From Lathyrus oleraceus (lineage: Eukaryota > Streptophyta > Magnoliopsida > Fabales > Fabaceae), in NCBI RefSeq assembly GCF_024323335.1, contig NC_066582.1, positions 180,430,782-180,494,781 on the forward strand: a stretch of 64,000 nt of DNA. The letters are read 5' to 3'. Below the pieces are notes generated by a model. The model made no database searches. It was not told the origin of the DNA and saw only the letters and a list, made by a program, of their open reading frames with translations. The number at the start of each line of letters is the position of its first letter. Within the stretch, counting starts at the first letter, position 1. Below are positions 19,151 to 31,026 of the stretch, one piece after another. The position numbers and the translations under genes are program-made.

Positions 19151-21223
19151 CTGTCAGAATGTATTATCTTCCTACCCAATAACTGATAGTAGATAGTATA
19201 TCTCGGGTACTCCTGTGTCGAAGTTCATTCTTCCCTAGTTGAGTCCGAGTGTGTATTTCCTTAGCATAATCTCCAACTCTCTATTTGGTTTGAATACTTC
19301 AGTTTTATTCTGATCTATTCCTATCCCCTGCAGATTTTCCCTTATTACCGGACCGAGTCCTTCCATTGATTTATTTTCATGGAAATGTCCTCGTGTCTTC
19401 AACAGTTTTTAAGTCATAGCCTGGTCTACGCATAACTTTTTATCCCTAGAGTCTCTGTCTCCTCAGTGAGGTTTCCTTATGGAATGCATTATGCTCCTGT
19501 GGACTTTCAGTCTCTCCAGATTCTTTTCCTTTGTGGCAATATATTCCCCACAAAGATTATTTTAACATTCATATCATGTACATCATGAGGTCTCTTAAGG
19601 ACCAAAATTTGTTTCTATATGTTGTTATTTAAGTTCATTCTACTAAGTCGATACAAAGATTTTAACCTTCACATCCTCCGTTAGAATGTCCTTAAATAGG
19701 GGCAGCTGTAAGACCCCAATTTTGACCCTAAGATCCCTCATGCTATCTCATCATATGCATTGGCTTTAGAGATCACACCTTGGCATCCTCCTTACCCCTC
19801 ATTCATTAGGTTTGCATTGGGAGAGATCACCAAGCACATTTGATTCTATCATACTTTGTTTTCTTTGTTTACTAACCAAAATACCAAAAATATGTCTATG
19901 TGTAGCTTTGTTTCTTTTGTAGATAGGGTGTGTATCCACCAATGCCTCATCAAGCTCATATCTAGGGTTTGATACCCTAAATGCAAGAAGATCAATCAAG
20001 AGATGGTTCACATTAATTCTAGACATCATATATGGATCCTCATGATCTTTATTTATCATTTTTATCAAGAATTCACCAAGAGTTTGAAGCTTGTTTGCCT
20101 TGGAAGCCCTAATTCATATGGGTATCTTGTGTGACTTCCTCAGTAATTTTCTTCATCATTTGATCAAATATATCAAGGGATACTTTATTATACATCATAT
20201 TATGCATATATGATCCTCCATGAGTCCAAGAGATCAATAGAACTTCAATTTTGCAAGTTGGTTCATGGTGGTTGACCATAAAAAGTTAACTAGTCAAAAC
20301 TGGGGTTCCCTAGACCCTATATCCTACATTTTTTTATCAAATTAAAATGATTCCAAGAGAAAAGTTACTCCTTATGACATTCCAAAAAACTTTCATGTTT
20401 AGTTCAAGAGCTAGTTTTGCTTAGAAAGTCATTTTTATGGTGAAAAATTATAGGTCATTTTGTCTAAACCCTAGTTAGGAGGTCAACTTCCAAGAACCAT
20501 AACTTACTCAATTTTCATGAGATTAAGGCCATACAAGTTTCATGATCAATTTCAAGATTTCCTCTCCAACTTTTATTCTTTGAAGAACTTCAAATTCAAG
20601 ATGCAAGGGCATGTGCCAAGAGAAAACATTATAGGTCATTTTGGGTCATTACTATTAAACAAGAGATTTTCCTCAACTTCTAAAATGCATAACTCCTTCA
20701 TGCCAAATCCATATGAGGTCAAATTTATTACCTAATTGAATAGGTTTGAAATAACTACAATTTTTATGAATAAACGTTTTCCATTTGAAGCTCATAGCAA
20801 AAGTTATTCAAGGTGGAAGAAGTGAACATTTGACTTGGTACTTAGACAAATTTCATTTATGTTTGATTTTCCAAACTTCCACCTCAAAATTCATCATGAT
20901 CCAAGCTTCAAATGGAAAAGTGTTCAACATGAACGTTGTTCCCCTTGATCTCACATTTCCAAAAAAAGTCCATGACCACCTCATTTGGCCAAGGATTGAG
21001 TGACTTGCGCATGAGTTCTTCACAAGGTTCCATTTGGTAAGATTTATGGTCAAAATTCATTTCCTTTATGCATGGTTATGTGACGTCATTTCAGGTTGGA
21101 TAGCACAAAATATTGGATCATTTAGCATCATTTGATGGGCCTATCACACACCCATGCATCCATGCAAGTGAGATTACTATTTTTGGCATTTTAATGGAAG
21201 GGTGTGAAAACCAATTGCATAGC

Positions 21224-21231
21224 CTATAAAT
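21224..21231 (+). promoter_or_regulatory. LTR TATA box, element D
   Basis: TATAAATA is followed by a C/A-rich leader-like stretch about 1.5 kb into the LTR. Confidence 0.45.
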
Positions 21232-24200
21232 ACAACCCATCTTGCTCAGAATTGGGGACACCTTGCCCAAGCTTTGATCCTACAACCATAACCCTCACCA
21301 TTAGAGGATAAACTTGAAGGCTTTCAATTGAAAATTGAGTTTCAATTTCACTTCTGTTTTGAAGTTGAAACTCCAAGAATCCAAGCCTTTCCTTGATCCA
21401 ATTAACTTCCTGCAAGCATCTAAAGTCAACCCAAGGCCAATTGGAAGCAAGATCAAGCCAGATTCAAGCTCCCTCGAAGGTGATTTTTTAGAAACTTCAT
21501 CTCTTTGATTCTCTCTCAATTCCTCACCATTCTCTTTGATTTTTGGTTGGCTGAAGTCCTACCAATGTAGGCAACAAGATTGAGTTGCTTTGAGGTCAAA
21601 TTGAAGCAACTCAATTCATGATCCTCAAAATTCAAATCCCTGTATCTTTTGATATACTTGAATTGGAGACAATTAAGGTCAGATTCGAGATCCTAAGCAT
21701 TTTCTCTTTGAAATAGTGTCATTATTTTTCATTTTCCATTTAGATGAAGTTGGACCAGTCCGGTGAAGTTCACCGGAGAAGAAGACCGGAGTCCTAGCTC
21801 CGGTGGTGTGTCGGCACGCCTCCTGGCCATCTGGTCATGTTTGAACGTTTTAATTTGAGCCATTATTTTTTATTACCACGCGTGTGATGCTTTGATTGAG
21901 GTGCATCGTGGATAGCGTGCGCGTGGCCATTAGATCTGCCACCTCAATTAATGAGGGAGATCTGATGGCCCTCGTTATTTCCAATTTCTTTTTATTTTCT
22001 GAATTTTCATTTAATTGCTTTATTTTGTTTAATTCATAGAAATTTCATTTTTAATCCAAAAAGTATGAGACTTTCACCAAAAATTATTAAATATTTTTCT
22101 CTTCCATATTTTGAAATAAAATTATTTTTTGGATTAATTTTGATATTTTTCATGAGTTAAATGTTTTTATGCATATTTTTAATTGTTTAAAAATACTTTT
22201 GACCTTTTAAAAATAGTGAAATTTTTTGTCTAAGGTCCTTTGACCTTGTTTGACCTAGGATAAATCCCTTGGCCATTTATTTGGTGTTTTGAAGGGATTT
22301 TAGGTTTTGTCCAAATAAAAATGTATTTTAATTCTTTTTTAATGTGATTTTTAATTGATTAATTGTTTAAAAATGTTGTTGGGCCATTTTTATGGTCTTG
22401 TGATGTTTGACTTTCTATTTGGGCCTTGGTCAAGGTTGATTTGACTTTTGTTGAATCAAAACCATTGGATTTAGGGGTTGATGAAATGTACATTTCATCT
22501 CCAAAAATGAATGGATGGTTTTGATTTGATAAAATTCCTCCCATGACCAATTTGTGTTTCTATCTTTCCCTCCCTCTTCATCTTCATCCATATTCTTCCT
22601 CATTCCCTCATTTGACCAATGAAATCTCTAATGTTTAAAGGCTAATTGGTTCATCAATGACCTTGTGTCAGATGAATCAATACATGTGTGACTGAGATAG
22701 GTCTCTCCCTTTTGATTTTTTCTTTTAATGTGTGGTATGTTTTAGGAGTTTGGTTCTTCATAACAAATCTCTAACATGCATTAACACCTAAATTTTTATT
22801 GTCCGGCCTCAGATAGTTGTGACTTCTACATAAGTCCAATTATGATTGCTTAACATAGATCTAAATTTGACCCTCAAGGCATAGCATTCTAGTAAGTGAG
22901 ATTGTAAGTCTCCATTCTTCATGGCATTATGTGGAGACTTGACCTTTTTTCCTTTCATGAGAACTAGTGGCATACTTGTTGAATTATCCAAGTTGGAGCT
23001 CTTCTCATGGAAGATGTCTTGGTTTAAGGATTCATACTTGTGAATGAATGGTTGAGTGTTCTTCAAAGAATGACTTAATCAATTAAAAAAACATTACTAA
23101 CACCACTAACACATGACTAACCTTTTGACTAACATTTGAGCAATTCTTGTTAATATTGCTTTACTTTTAAGTCATTTACTTTATTCAATTTAAATTTCAG
23201 TCATTTATCATTCATTGCCATTTACACTTCATTTAACTTGTTTATGTTTATGTCATTCTCACTTTGCTCATTTGAGCCATATCTTGTGATTGTATATATT
23301 GTTTGTGTATTTTTGTTTTGTTTGTGGTCTTAGGATCTTAAAATACTTAATAACAACAAAAACACTAAAAAAACATATGGTGGACTGTTGATTTTGATCT
23401 GAACTTTTGGACTTAGGATTAGGCAACATTCCCTGTGCAAAAAGGACCTGGCCAATGCCAACATTTTGAGACCAAGTTATTGTGAACTGAGCCCTCATTT
23501 GATGCAAGCCTTGGATTTTGTTTAAATTCATCTGCTACTCTGTCTTTGTGTTTAACTGTTATTTTGATCTTATGTCTAATGCTTTGTTCTAAGTTGATCA
23601 AGGAATATTTCATTTGATACATGAGAAGACAAAGAAGAGTGTTAGCTTTTTTGGGATTGGTTGCTTTGATGTGGCTATCTTTATTTGATGCCTTGATCTT
23701 CATGATGCCTGGATATTGCTCATTGCTTATTAATTATTGCTTAATTAAAGTCCAAAGAAAAATGGGTTTCTATATGACATTCTTGTCTGTTGGATTGCAT
23801 CCCATTGTTCAGACCTTTTCAACCATTAACTTTTAAATTTGTGCTTAGGATAGCCTCTTCATCTCCTCCCACTTCTTAAATTTCAAAAATCTCTCCCCCT
23901 TTTCAAAAAAAAATATTTGCTTGTGATTTCAAACTTAGACTTTGTTTTAATGATTAGAAACTTTGGTCTTATGCTAATGAATTTTCAAACTCTTTCTTAA
24001 ATCAAATTTGTAAATAAACTTAACCATATTGACTTAAAATTTTCAAAAGACAAAAAGAACTAACAACTTCATTCAAACGTTTGGCCCTTTGTGCCTTTCT
24101 TATTAAACTTTTGTTAAAAGCAATTCACCAACTTTGAATTTTTTATCACAAACTACGAGGTTTTGATCCCTCATTTTTATGTTGGTACGTATGCACAAGA

Positions 24201-25332
24201 CCGAAGGTTTTGTCAAACACAAAAATATAATCAAATGAATTCTTTTCTCATCCATACACTCTATTTTTCTCAAACATCATTTATACCAAAAACACATACA
24301 CACATAAAAAAGGCTCCCTGTAGCACCTCAAATTTGCACCTCCCATTTTGTACATACATTTTCATGTTTAGGTCATTAGCATTGCATTGTCCACTGCATA
24401 GCATTGCATTGTCCTTTTTGCCCAAGTGCAAGTCATCAGTCAAGACTGGTCAAGAGATCCAGTTGTGCAAGCAAGCAAGTGCACTTCCTATTGAGGCAAA
24501 GCCCTAGGATTGGTTCATTGAGTTCACATGACCTAGGGATCATTTTGAAGTGGTTTGGCCAAAGATTGGATGCTCAAAGCTCATCAGTCATTGATCAATT
24601 CATCTGAAACCCTAGAAAGTCAACCAAAGTCAATTGTCAATGAAGTCATGGATTTGAAGGTGGGAGATGGTTAGAAAGGCCTCATTCATGTCCATACAAG
24701 TCTCATTTGACATTTCAAAGATCAACATTGAAGAATTTGAGGTCAGATGAAAACTTTCCAAAAATAGTAAGTGACCTGTAATTTGAAATTGCCAAAAATG
24801 GAAAGGTTTTCTCCTCAAATTTACATGTCGAAGCAAGCTTCAAATGAAATTTTGTCCAACATGAAAGTTGAATATCTTGCTCTCACCTTTCCAAAAAGTC
24901 CAAGAACATGAATTTCTCATGTGTGGTTGAGAAGATATGGATCAATCCTTGTCAAATGAATTTGAACTTCAAACTTGCATAACTTTTGAACCAAAAGGCC
25001 AAATGGAATGGTTCTTTTTGCAACATTCTTGTTTTGACATGAACTATCCAATTCATGCATCACATATCATGCACTTCCATTACAAAATTTTGGCATTTTT
25101 CATTTGAAATTTGGAGGGAAAATTACAATTTGAAAAATAGGCATTGCTTTCACTTCCAATCACTTGCCTTGGCTCCAAAACAGACTCTCAAGTGGATTTG
25201 GCACAGATTTCGTGTACTGTAGCATCCTTTTCATGCATGTAGGGTGCATTTGCAAATTTGCCATAACACCTTCATTTCACTTAATACACTTGCATTTGGC
25301 TAATTGTGATTAGGAGTTTCATTAGCATACCA

Positions 25333-25340
25333 TATATAAA
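25333..25340 (+). promoter_or_regulatory. TATA box of the Ogre solo LTR
   Basis: TATATAAA lies about 1 kb into the LTR, a usual position for the U3/R border in these long LTRs. Activity is not known. Confidence 0.4.
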
Positions 25341-28300
25341 GATAATCATAACAGAAAACCTGGTTAACACATCAAAATCTCAGATCTAGATCCATTTTGC
25401 AAAATCTCTTCAAACTTTTTCTCTCACTTTTTCGTCCAAATTCTTCACAAACATTGCTTTGCTCTTGATCAATCATTGATCCACAAGCATAATTGAACCT
25501 TTTGGAAGCAAGAATCCATCATTTTCGAGCAGATTTTAGAACTGTTGAAGCATATGCTCACCAATGGCAGTTGAATATTCAAGCCAAATCGTGCATGCTT
25601 AACCTCTAAACCTTCATCCATTCCATTATACAAGAGTGTTGGAGCAACTGTTTGGACATTGCAAGGCTTGAAAGCTACGATTCCACTTCTGCACTTCAAT
25701 TAAGGTCAGAAATCGATCCTCATAATTCGTGAAATTGATGTATGCATGTTGTAGATCTTTCTTAGGCGATTAATCTGAGCTTTGTATCATCGAATTTCAT
25801 CAAGAAATGAATAAGTTATGTTAGATCTAAGATTGATGTATGAAACTTATTCTGCTCGATCCATGCATGTTAGTGAGAATTAGAGCAAATTGATCATTGA
25901 TTGTTGATGTGCTTGGAAAGATGAAGCCAACGGTATATTCATTTTGCATTTCTGGAATATTTGTACATGACCTGGAAAATTTGTGAAGAACACGTATGAA
26001 CATTTAGGGTTTTAAGTCCAGAAACATGATTGATCCGTTTCAGCGCCTATTGCATGTGTTTTTTGTGTTTCTAATCATGCACTGGTCCACGTGTGTCCAG
26101 CGTGGTTATTTGATTGGCCAGGATTTATTCTCACCGCCACCTAAGCTTAATGAAACGGCACATTTCATGAAGAAACGCGCTCAATTCAAATTCTCCCTCA
26201 CTTCAAATCCGGCCGTGTGCATTTTCAAACTAGGCTTTGCATTTTAATTCATTTCTCCATGCCATTCATGTACCATGCTTTCATGTGGTTTTTAATTTTT
26301 TCTCCATTTTCAAAAATTCATAAGTTCATGAATAATGGTCCAAATGAGATGAGGTTTTTTGCACTTTGTTCCTTATCATGTCTACTATTTTATGACTATT
26401 TTTTCACAAATTGTGCACGGATGGAATTTGTTTTGGCTTAGGGATTGTTCATATGTATGCTATCTTGCACCTACCTTGCCATTTGCTTCATGAAATGATG
26501 AGTTTTGATCCTATGATTGTGAAATTTTGTATGCTTAAAATAGACATCTTAATGGTCATTTTGGTATAGAGTTTGATTTTTTCTCATTTCTGGTTGTTGA
26601 GATATGATCTGGTTAAGGTAGGTGTGACAATGTGTGTCACACCATTGCTTGCTCAACTTGTGGATTTTATTTGCCATGCCAATTAAATGCCAATTGATGA
26701 TATTTTTTGCATGATGCTACTTCTGGATGTTAGGATTGCTTGTGAATTTTTGTGGAATTTTTGGAATGATTTCTGATTTGTTTGGGATTTTTCTTGCTGG
26801 CTTGTCATTTGTGCACTTTTTGATAGTCATGAACTTAGATGATTTGTGAAATGCTTGATGTTTGTCCTATGAACTTGAAATTTGGTACATTGATTCTAGA
26901 CACTTTGAAGTTTATTGTGGCTTTGGTTTGGGTCATTTATCATGTTTGGATTCTGTTTTAGGCTTGTGTGAACTTGATGCATGAAATTATGCCCTAATTG
27001 AGCTTGTTTTGCTTGCCTTGCCTTAGGGAATTTAATTGCCATGCTTAAACTTGTCCAAATGCCTTGATTTTTGGTATGTTGATCATTTGATGTGTGTTGT
27101 TTAGCCATGATTTTTCTGGGGATTTATTGAATTATGTTTGAGTTGATGTGGATTGGTTCATTCTGGTTTCTTCTATGAGCTTTGAACTTGCATGCTTTGC
27201 CTTATGTGCTTTGTGAAATGAACTTGGTTGATGCTATTGATATGAGACCACTTGGATATTGTTCTTAATTGATTAAGCTTGATTCTTGCCAATTTTCATG
27301 TTCTGTTTTGAATTATTTCTCCCTCTTTGACCCTAGGCCTTGTCCTAGTGGTTTGCTTCTCATGTTTGAGCTTTGTTTTCAGGATAAGAAGCATATGGCC
27401 TTGAGGAGATTGATTCACATTGGTTTGTTTGGTTGATGTTGACTAACATTGATTTGTTTTGTAGGTGGCTTTCAGCTCATTTGAGTTGAGCTTGTGCATT
27501 ATGCAATGTTGCCTTGCTTGTTTGACTTTGTACAGTTGTCTGTTGACCATTGGTTATTAACTGTCTGTTTGACTTTGTTGAGTAGTGTACTGACTGAGTT
27601 GGATTGTTTTCAGGTACCTTAGTTGCTATAGTTCATTGTGAACTTGCTTTTGCTTTGCTTGATAGCTTAAGCATTGAGGTATAACTTCTCTGACTTCATG
27701 TAGTCTGGAAGACCTGTCCTGTTACTTGGCCAGGCACCTGTCTGAAGTCCTCCTTAAGAGGCAATGCTTGTGTTTGTTTATCTTTGTCCCCTGTACATAT
27801 CAAAGACCTCCTAAGTGAAGAGGCATTGGCAGATACAAGAGATGTGTAGTCCATCTCCTGTTAATCAGTGAGTCATCCACTTTGCTCACACACCTTGTGT
27901 TGATGCATTGTGGATAATAGCCCAAGATCTTTGTTGTGTCAGTCATGTGGATAGAAGAGTTCCTGCTTTCTGAACTCCCACACCTTCTTTGTCTTGAAGC
28001 TCTCCCAGGCCAGGGATAAGAGCTGTGAGGCACACCCCTCACTTCCTACTTCATATGCTTCACCCTAACTCTCAATGTTAGGGTTAAGAGCTAACATCAC
28101 CCTGTTACAGTGGCTTGTTTGTCGAGGTTGACATGACCCCTTGACTAAAGCCTAACCTTGTGTGAGCCCACTTTGTTTGTATATAGTGTGTGCTATTTGT
28201 GTGAATGATTGATTTGCCTGTGCTGTTTAGGATAGCTTGCTCCCTGCGCAAGTTAGATAGCAACCTTAACTTAGGGATGATATGCATGATAACTTCTAGG

Positions 28301-28489
28301 CTCGAGTCGCAATCTCCCTAGTAGTTTGTGTCTCCCTTTGTATCTGGTTAGGCTAGTCCTTTGTCCCTGCGTAGGGGAACTACGTCGACCTGATCCTCAT
28401 ACCAGATGAGGTACGTAGGCAGGAGATGAGCTGATCTCTCCGGGCGCCCTTTTGTTTTGTTTGTGTGAGTTGTTTCTCCTTTTCTGATT

Positions 28490-28710
28490 GGAGTCTGACG
28501 TAAGTCCAGCGATTGGCAGTCGGTTTCCTGTGTCTTGTTTGCTTGTTGGAGTCTGACGTAAGTCCAGCGATTGGCAGTTGGTTTCCTGCGTGTGTGTTTG
28601 TTGGTTTGGAGTCTGATGTAAGTCCAGCGATTGGCATTCGGTTTCCATGTTTGCCCGTTTGTGTGGAGTCTGACGTAAGTCCAGCGATTGGCAGTCGGTT
28701 TCCTGTGTGG
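28490..28710 (+). repeat. four tandem units of 57-60 bp in the Ogre solo LTR
   Basis: Units start at 28490, 28548, 28608 and 28665 with GGAGTCTGACGTAAGTCCAG and share about 40 bp, then diverge in T/G-rich spacers. They create a repetitive open frame on the minus strand (28348-28782), which is not a gene. Confidence 0.85.
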
Positions 28711-29341
28711 TTTTGTTTGGCGTGCGTTAGCCGAGCTACGAGTGCTCTGATTCTTCTTTAGTCCGAGAAGATACGTAGGCATAGGATGCGATATCCTAGC
28801 GAGCCTTTTCCCCTCTTCTCCCTCCTGTGTTTTATGTCAGTGTGTGTGTGCATTCTTTCGAGCAGTGTTTTAGCAACCTTTCTTCTATTCTTTTGAGCGT
28901 GGATCCCGTCGAGTACGACGGATGCGTAGGGGTGCTAATACCTTCCCTTCGCATAACCGACTCCCGATCCCATCTCTCTTTGGTCGCGAGACCATGTCTT
29001 TTCCAGGTTTACTTCGAGCGTTTCCTTTCCCTCTTTGGGATAAATAACGCACGGTGGCGGCTCTGTTTGTTTTGTTTTAGCCCGCCGGTTGTTTTTCGCG
29101 GATGCGACACTCCCTAGGAGTACCTAGGACACTTTGGGTGTTAACACCTTCCCTATATGTAACCAACCCCCTTACCTGTAATCTCTGACATTTTATTAGT
29201 TTTGATTTGAAAACTTCTTATCTTTGGGTTTTGTTCGTACTTTTCCCTTTTCCTTTGAAAACAATAAAAGCTCGGTGGCGACTCTGGTTTTATTGACGAT
29301 AAGCTTATCCATAGCTCGATGGTCGTGAATTTACCGCTACA

Positions 29342-29733
29342 ATTACCATCTTGATGCCCATAACATGAGAAACAATGTAGTGATCATCGCAATCAACGAA
29401 TCTCCAGAATTCCTTCACCAGGTTTGTGTAGATAGGGCCATATAGACGATTGAAGTAGGTAAGCCAACCTTGATTCTTCAATTCGGGTGTAAGATCCATA
29501 CCATTTTCTTTGAGGTTGTCGAAGTCCACTAGTAACTCACAAAGAACTTCAAGTTGTTCAAATGGAGTTGAAAGGTTTATGTGGGCAAGATGATCAAGAA
29601 CATGGGGTTCTTTATAGGAAGTTGTTGTTTAAGTAACAGTGGTGGATGCGACTTATTAAGGGGATTCAACCTGTTGTTCACTGGCATTCATCTCTTGAGA
29701 GAACTCGAAGACTTGTTGTTCTTGAGCATTCAT
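29342..29733 (-). pseudogene. antisense fragment of an envelope-like gene of element C type
   Basis: On the minus strand it starts M-N-A-Q-E-Q-Q-V-F-E-F at 29733, matching the start of the envelope-like ORF of element C (M-D-A-Q-Q-Q-E-V-F-N-F). After a stop and frame changes it continues with D-F-D-N-L-K-E-N-G and L-Y-G-P-I-Y (about 29300-29529). It is cut at 29342 by the right end of Ogre element D. It is the 5' part of a second, older SIRE-type element that served as the target for D. Confidence 0.75.
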
Positions 29734-29822
29734 GATGAAGTTGTACGATCTTTATGTTAAAAATCGCATGTTGTCTAATGCTAAACAATGGCATATACAA
29801 GTAATAAATTATTTATTTTACT

Positions 29823-29865
29823 ATACAGTGGCCGAAAAGATCTCAAAGGTCTCGTTGGTGAAGGA
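29823..29865 (+). pseudogene. short left piece of the LINE target interrupted by element C
   Basis: Read across the copia insertion, the frame T-V-A-E-K-I-S-K-V joins the LINE frame that resumes at 40251. The last five bases (AAGGA, 29861-29865) are the left copy of the target duplication. Confidence 0.45.
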
Positions 29866-30944
29866 TGTAAGAACAAAAATTGTTCTACAACAGATTCCTT
29901 GATTTTGATGATAACAAAGGATGAAACCAAAAATGGCTCCCTAACGAAAAGTTTCTAAGTGTGCAGGGTTCTAAAGAAAGAAGGAAGAAATCTGATGATG
30001 TCATCAGATACAAAACCAGATCAGATACAAATTATCAAATTATCAGAAGCATCTGAAGTGAAGACAAGTTCAAGAAAGTCTAACTCTGAGTAATACATCA
30101 GAGGCATCTAAACAAGAATACGCTCTAGAAGTTCTGACTCTGAACAACGGTTGTCTAACTCCAGAAGTTATCAGCGCTATTTGAAGAAATCCATCAGAAC
30201 TCAAAAGAGATTTACATCAGAAGCAAGATTTCAAGATTCTCAAATACTTGAAGACTCTGATCATGGAATTGCTAATCATGAAGGAGTAACGTTTAAGTCA
30301 AGAAAAGATTTGCAAATGGATTTCCTAATTGAGAAAGAGACGTTAATCTCCAATCTCAATAAAGAAAATACTACTTGTGGTAAGTAGTCATTTCAAGAAG
30401 AAAAAGTCATCCTGCAAAAGCTATTTATGTGATGGCGTAACTTCATCTCAATATCCACCAGTTTCAACTACTACTTCAACGAATATATAAATAGGCTGCA
30501 AATCAACCTTGAACTAATTAGCAAGCCAACAAGCCAAAATTATACTGAAACATCAACACTCAAGAAAAACACTCTCTAAGATCTTCACAAAGCTTTTGCT
30601 TACAACGTGAAAAACTCTTGTTCTTAATACTGTAATATTTGCTTTCTTAGAAGCACTCTAGATTACATAAATCTTTCATTTATTGTTTGTTGATTTCCTC
30701 AAGTGACTTAGTGTAGTCTGTAAACTTGAGAGGACTAAGAGATTTTTCTCTTAGGCGTTGTTTGTAATCTTTCAAGATTAGTGGATTAAGTCCTTGTTGA
30801 AGGCGAAATCACCTTGGCCTGGTGGACTGGAGTAGCTTTGTGTTATAAGCGAACCAGTATAAAATCCTTGTGTGATTTTCTTTTTGAAAAGCGCTTATTT
30901 TTCCAAACAATTCAAACCCCCCTTTCTTGTTTTTCTCACCTTCA
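29866..30944 (+). repeat. 5' LTR of element C
   Basis: It starts TGTAAGAACAAAAATTG and ends CTCACCTTCA. TATATAAATA at 30484-30493 is the likely promoter. The 78-codon ORF inside is also in the 3' LTR and has no support as a gene. Confidence 0.92.
30484..30493 (+). promoter_or_regulatory. LTR TATA box, element C
   Basis: TATATAAATA is followed 25-35 bases on by an A/C-rich leader that runs into gag. The identical box is in the 3' LTR near 39785. Confidence 0.6.
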
Positions 30945-30946
30945 AT

Positions 30947-30958
30947 TGGTATCAGAGC
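30947..30958 (+). promoter_or_regulatory. primer-binding site (initiator tRNA-Met), element C
   Basis: TGGTATCAGAGC lies two bases after the LTR and is identical to the site in element B. Confidence 0.92.
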
Positions 30959-31026
30959 TTCGGCTCTGTTATTGATTTTCTAATCAAACACTTAACCGTG
31001 TAGAGAGATCCAGTACGAGAAAAACA

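Larger units (their letters stand above)
16589..19706 (+). other. long 3' untranslated region of element D
   Basis: This is 3.1 kb with no credible gene. It opens with a series of small stem-loops right after the pol stop, continues with AT-rich sequence (about 16930-17160), and then holds C/T-rich text with many CCAGTAACCGGTA-like words that become a degenerate tandem array at 18541-19150. It ends at GGGGCAGC before the LTR, a short purine-rich stretch in the position of the polypurine tract. Long, variable 3' regions with tandem arrays are known from pea Ogre elements. Confidence 0.65.
24319..29109 (+). mobile_element. Ogre solo LTR, 4791 bp
   Basis: It starts TGTAGCACCTCAAATTTGC and ends GGATGCGACA. 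It is flanked on both sides by CTCCC (24314-24318 and 29110-29114), a perfect 5-bp target duplication. There is no internal region, so it is a solo LTR left by recombination between the LTRs of a full element. TATATAAA lies at 25333-25340. The right end carries direct repeats and the terminal block shared with the LTRs of D, E and F. Confidence 0.88.
6125..29341 (+). mobile_element. decayed Ogre/Tat Ty3-gypsy element D, with nested insertions
   Basis: D contains the end of RT, RNase H, an archaeal-type RNase H (a Tat-lineage hallmark), integrase, a long 3' untranslated region and a 3' LTR. Nested in it are copia B (7012-15134) and an Ogre solo LTR (24319-29109). Without these it spans about 10.3 kb in the window. 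Gag, protease and most of RT are not present. Pol carries many stops. The five bases after its right end (ATTAC, 29342-29346) would be its target duplication, but the left copy is not visible. Confidence 0.8.
19707..29341 (+). repeat. 3' LTR of element D (about 4.84 kb without the nested solo LTR)
   Basis: It starts TGTAAGACCCCAATTTTGAC and ends CCGCTACA. It is interrupted by the solo LTR 24319-29109 and its CTCCC duplication. A TATAAATA box is at 21224-21231. The length fits Ogre LTRs. Short ORFs inside have no support. The tail is duplicated at 5790-6124. Confidence 0.78.

Noticed and set aside
28490..28710. Possible CRISPR-like array
   Set aside because: Plant LTR context. The spacers are degenerate forms of the same repeat, not unique sequences.
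28348..28782. Repetitive antisense protein in the Ogre solo LTR
   Set aside because: It is explained by tandem repeats with unit length near a multiple of three.
30151..30387. 78-codon ORF in the LTR of C (also at 39452)
   Set aside because: Identical in both LTRs because they are copies. It has no domain and lies in the region between LTR start and promoter.
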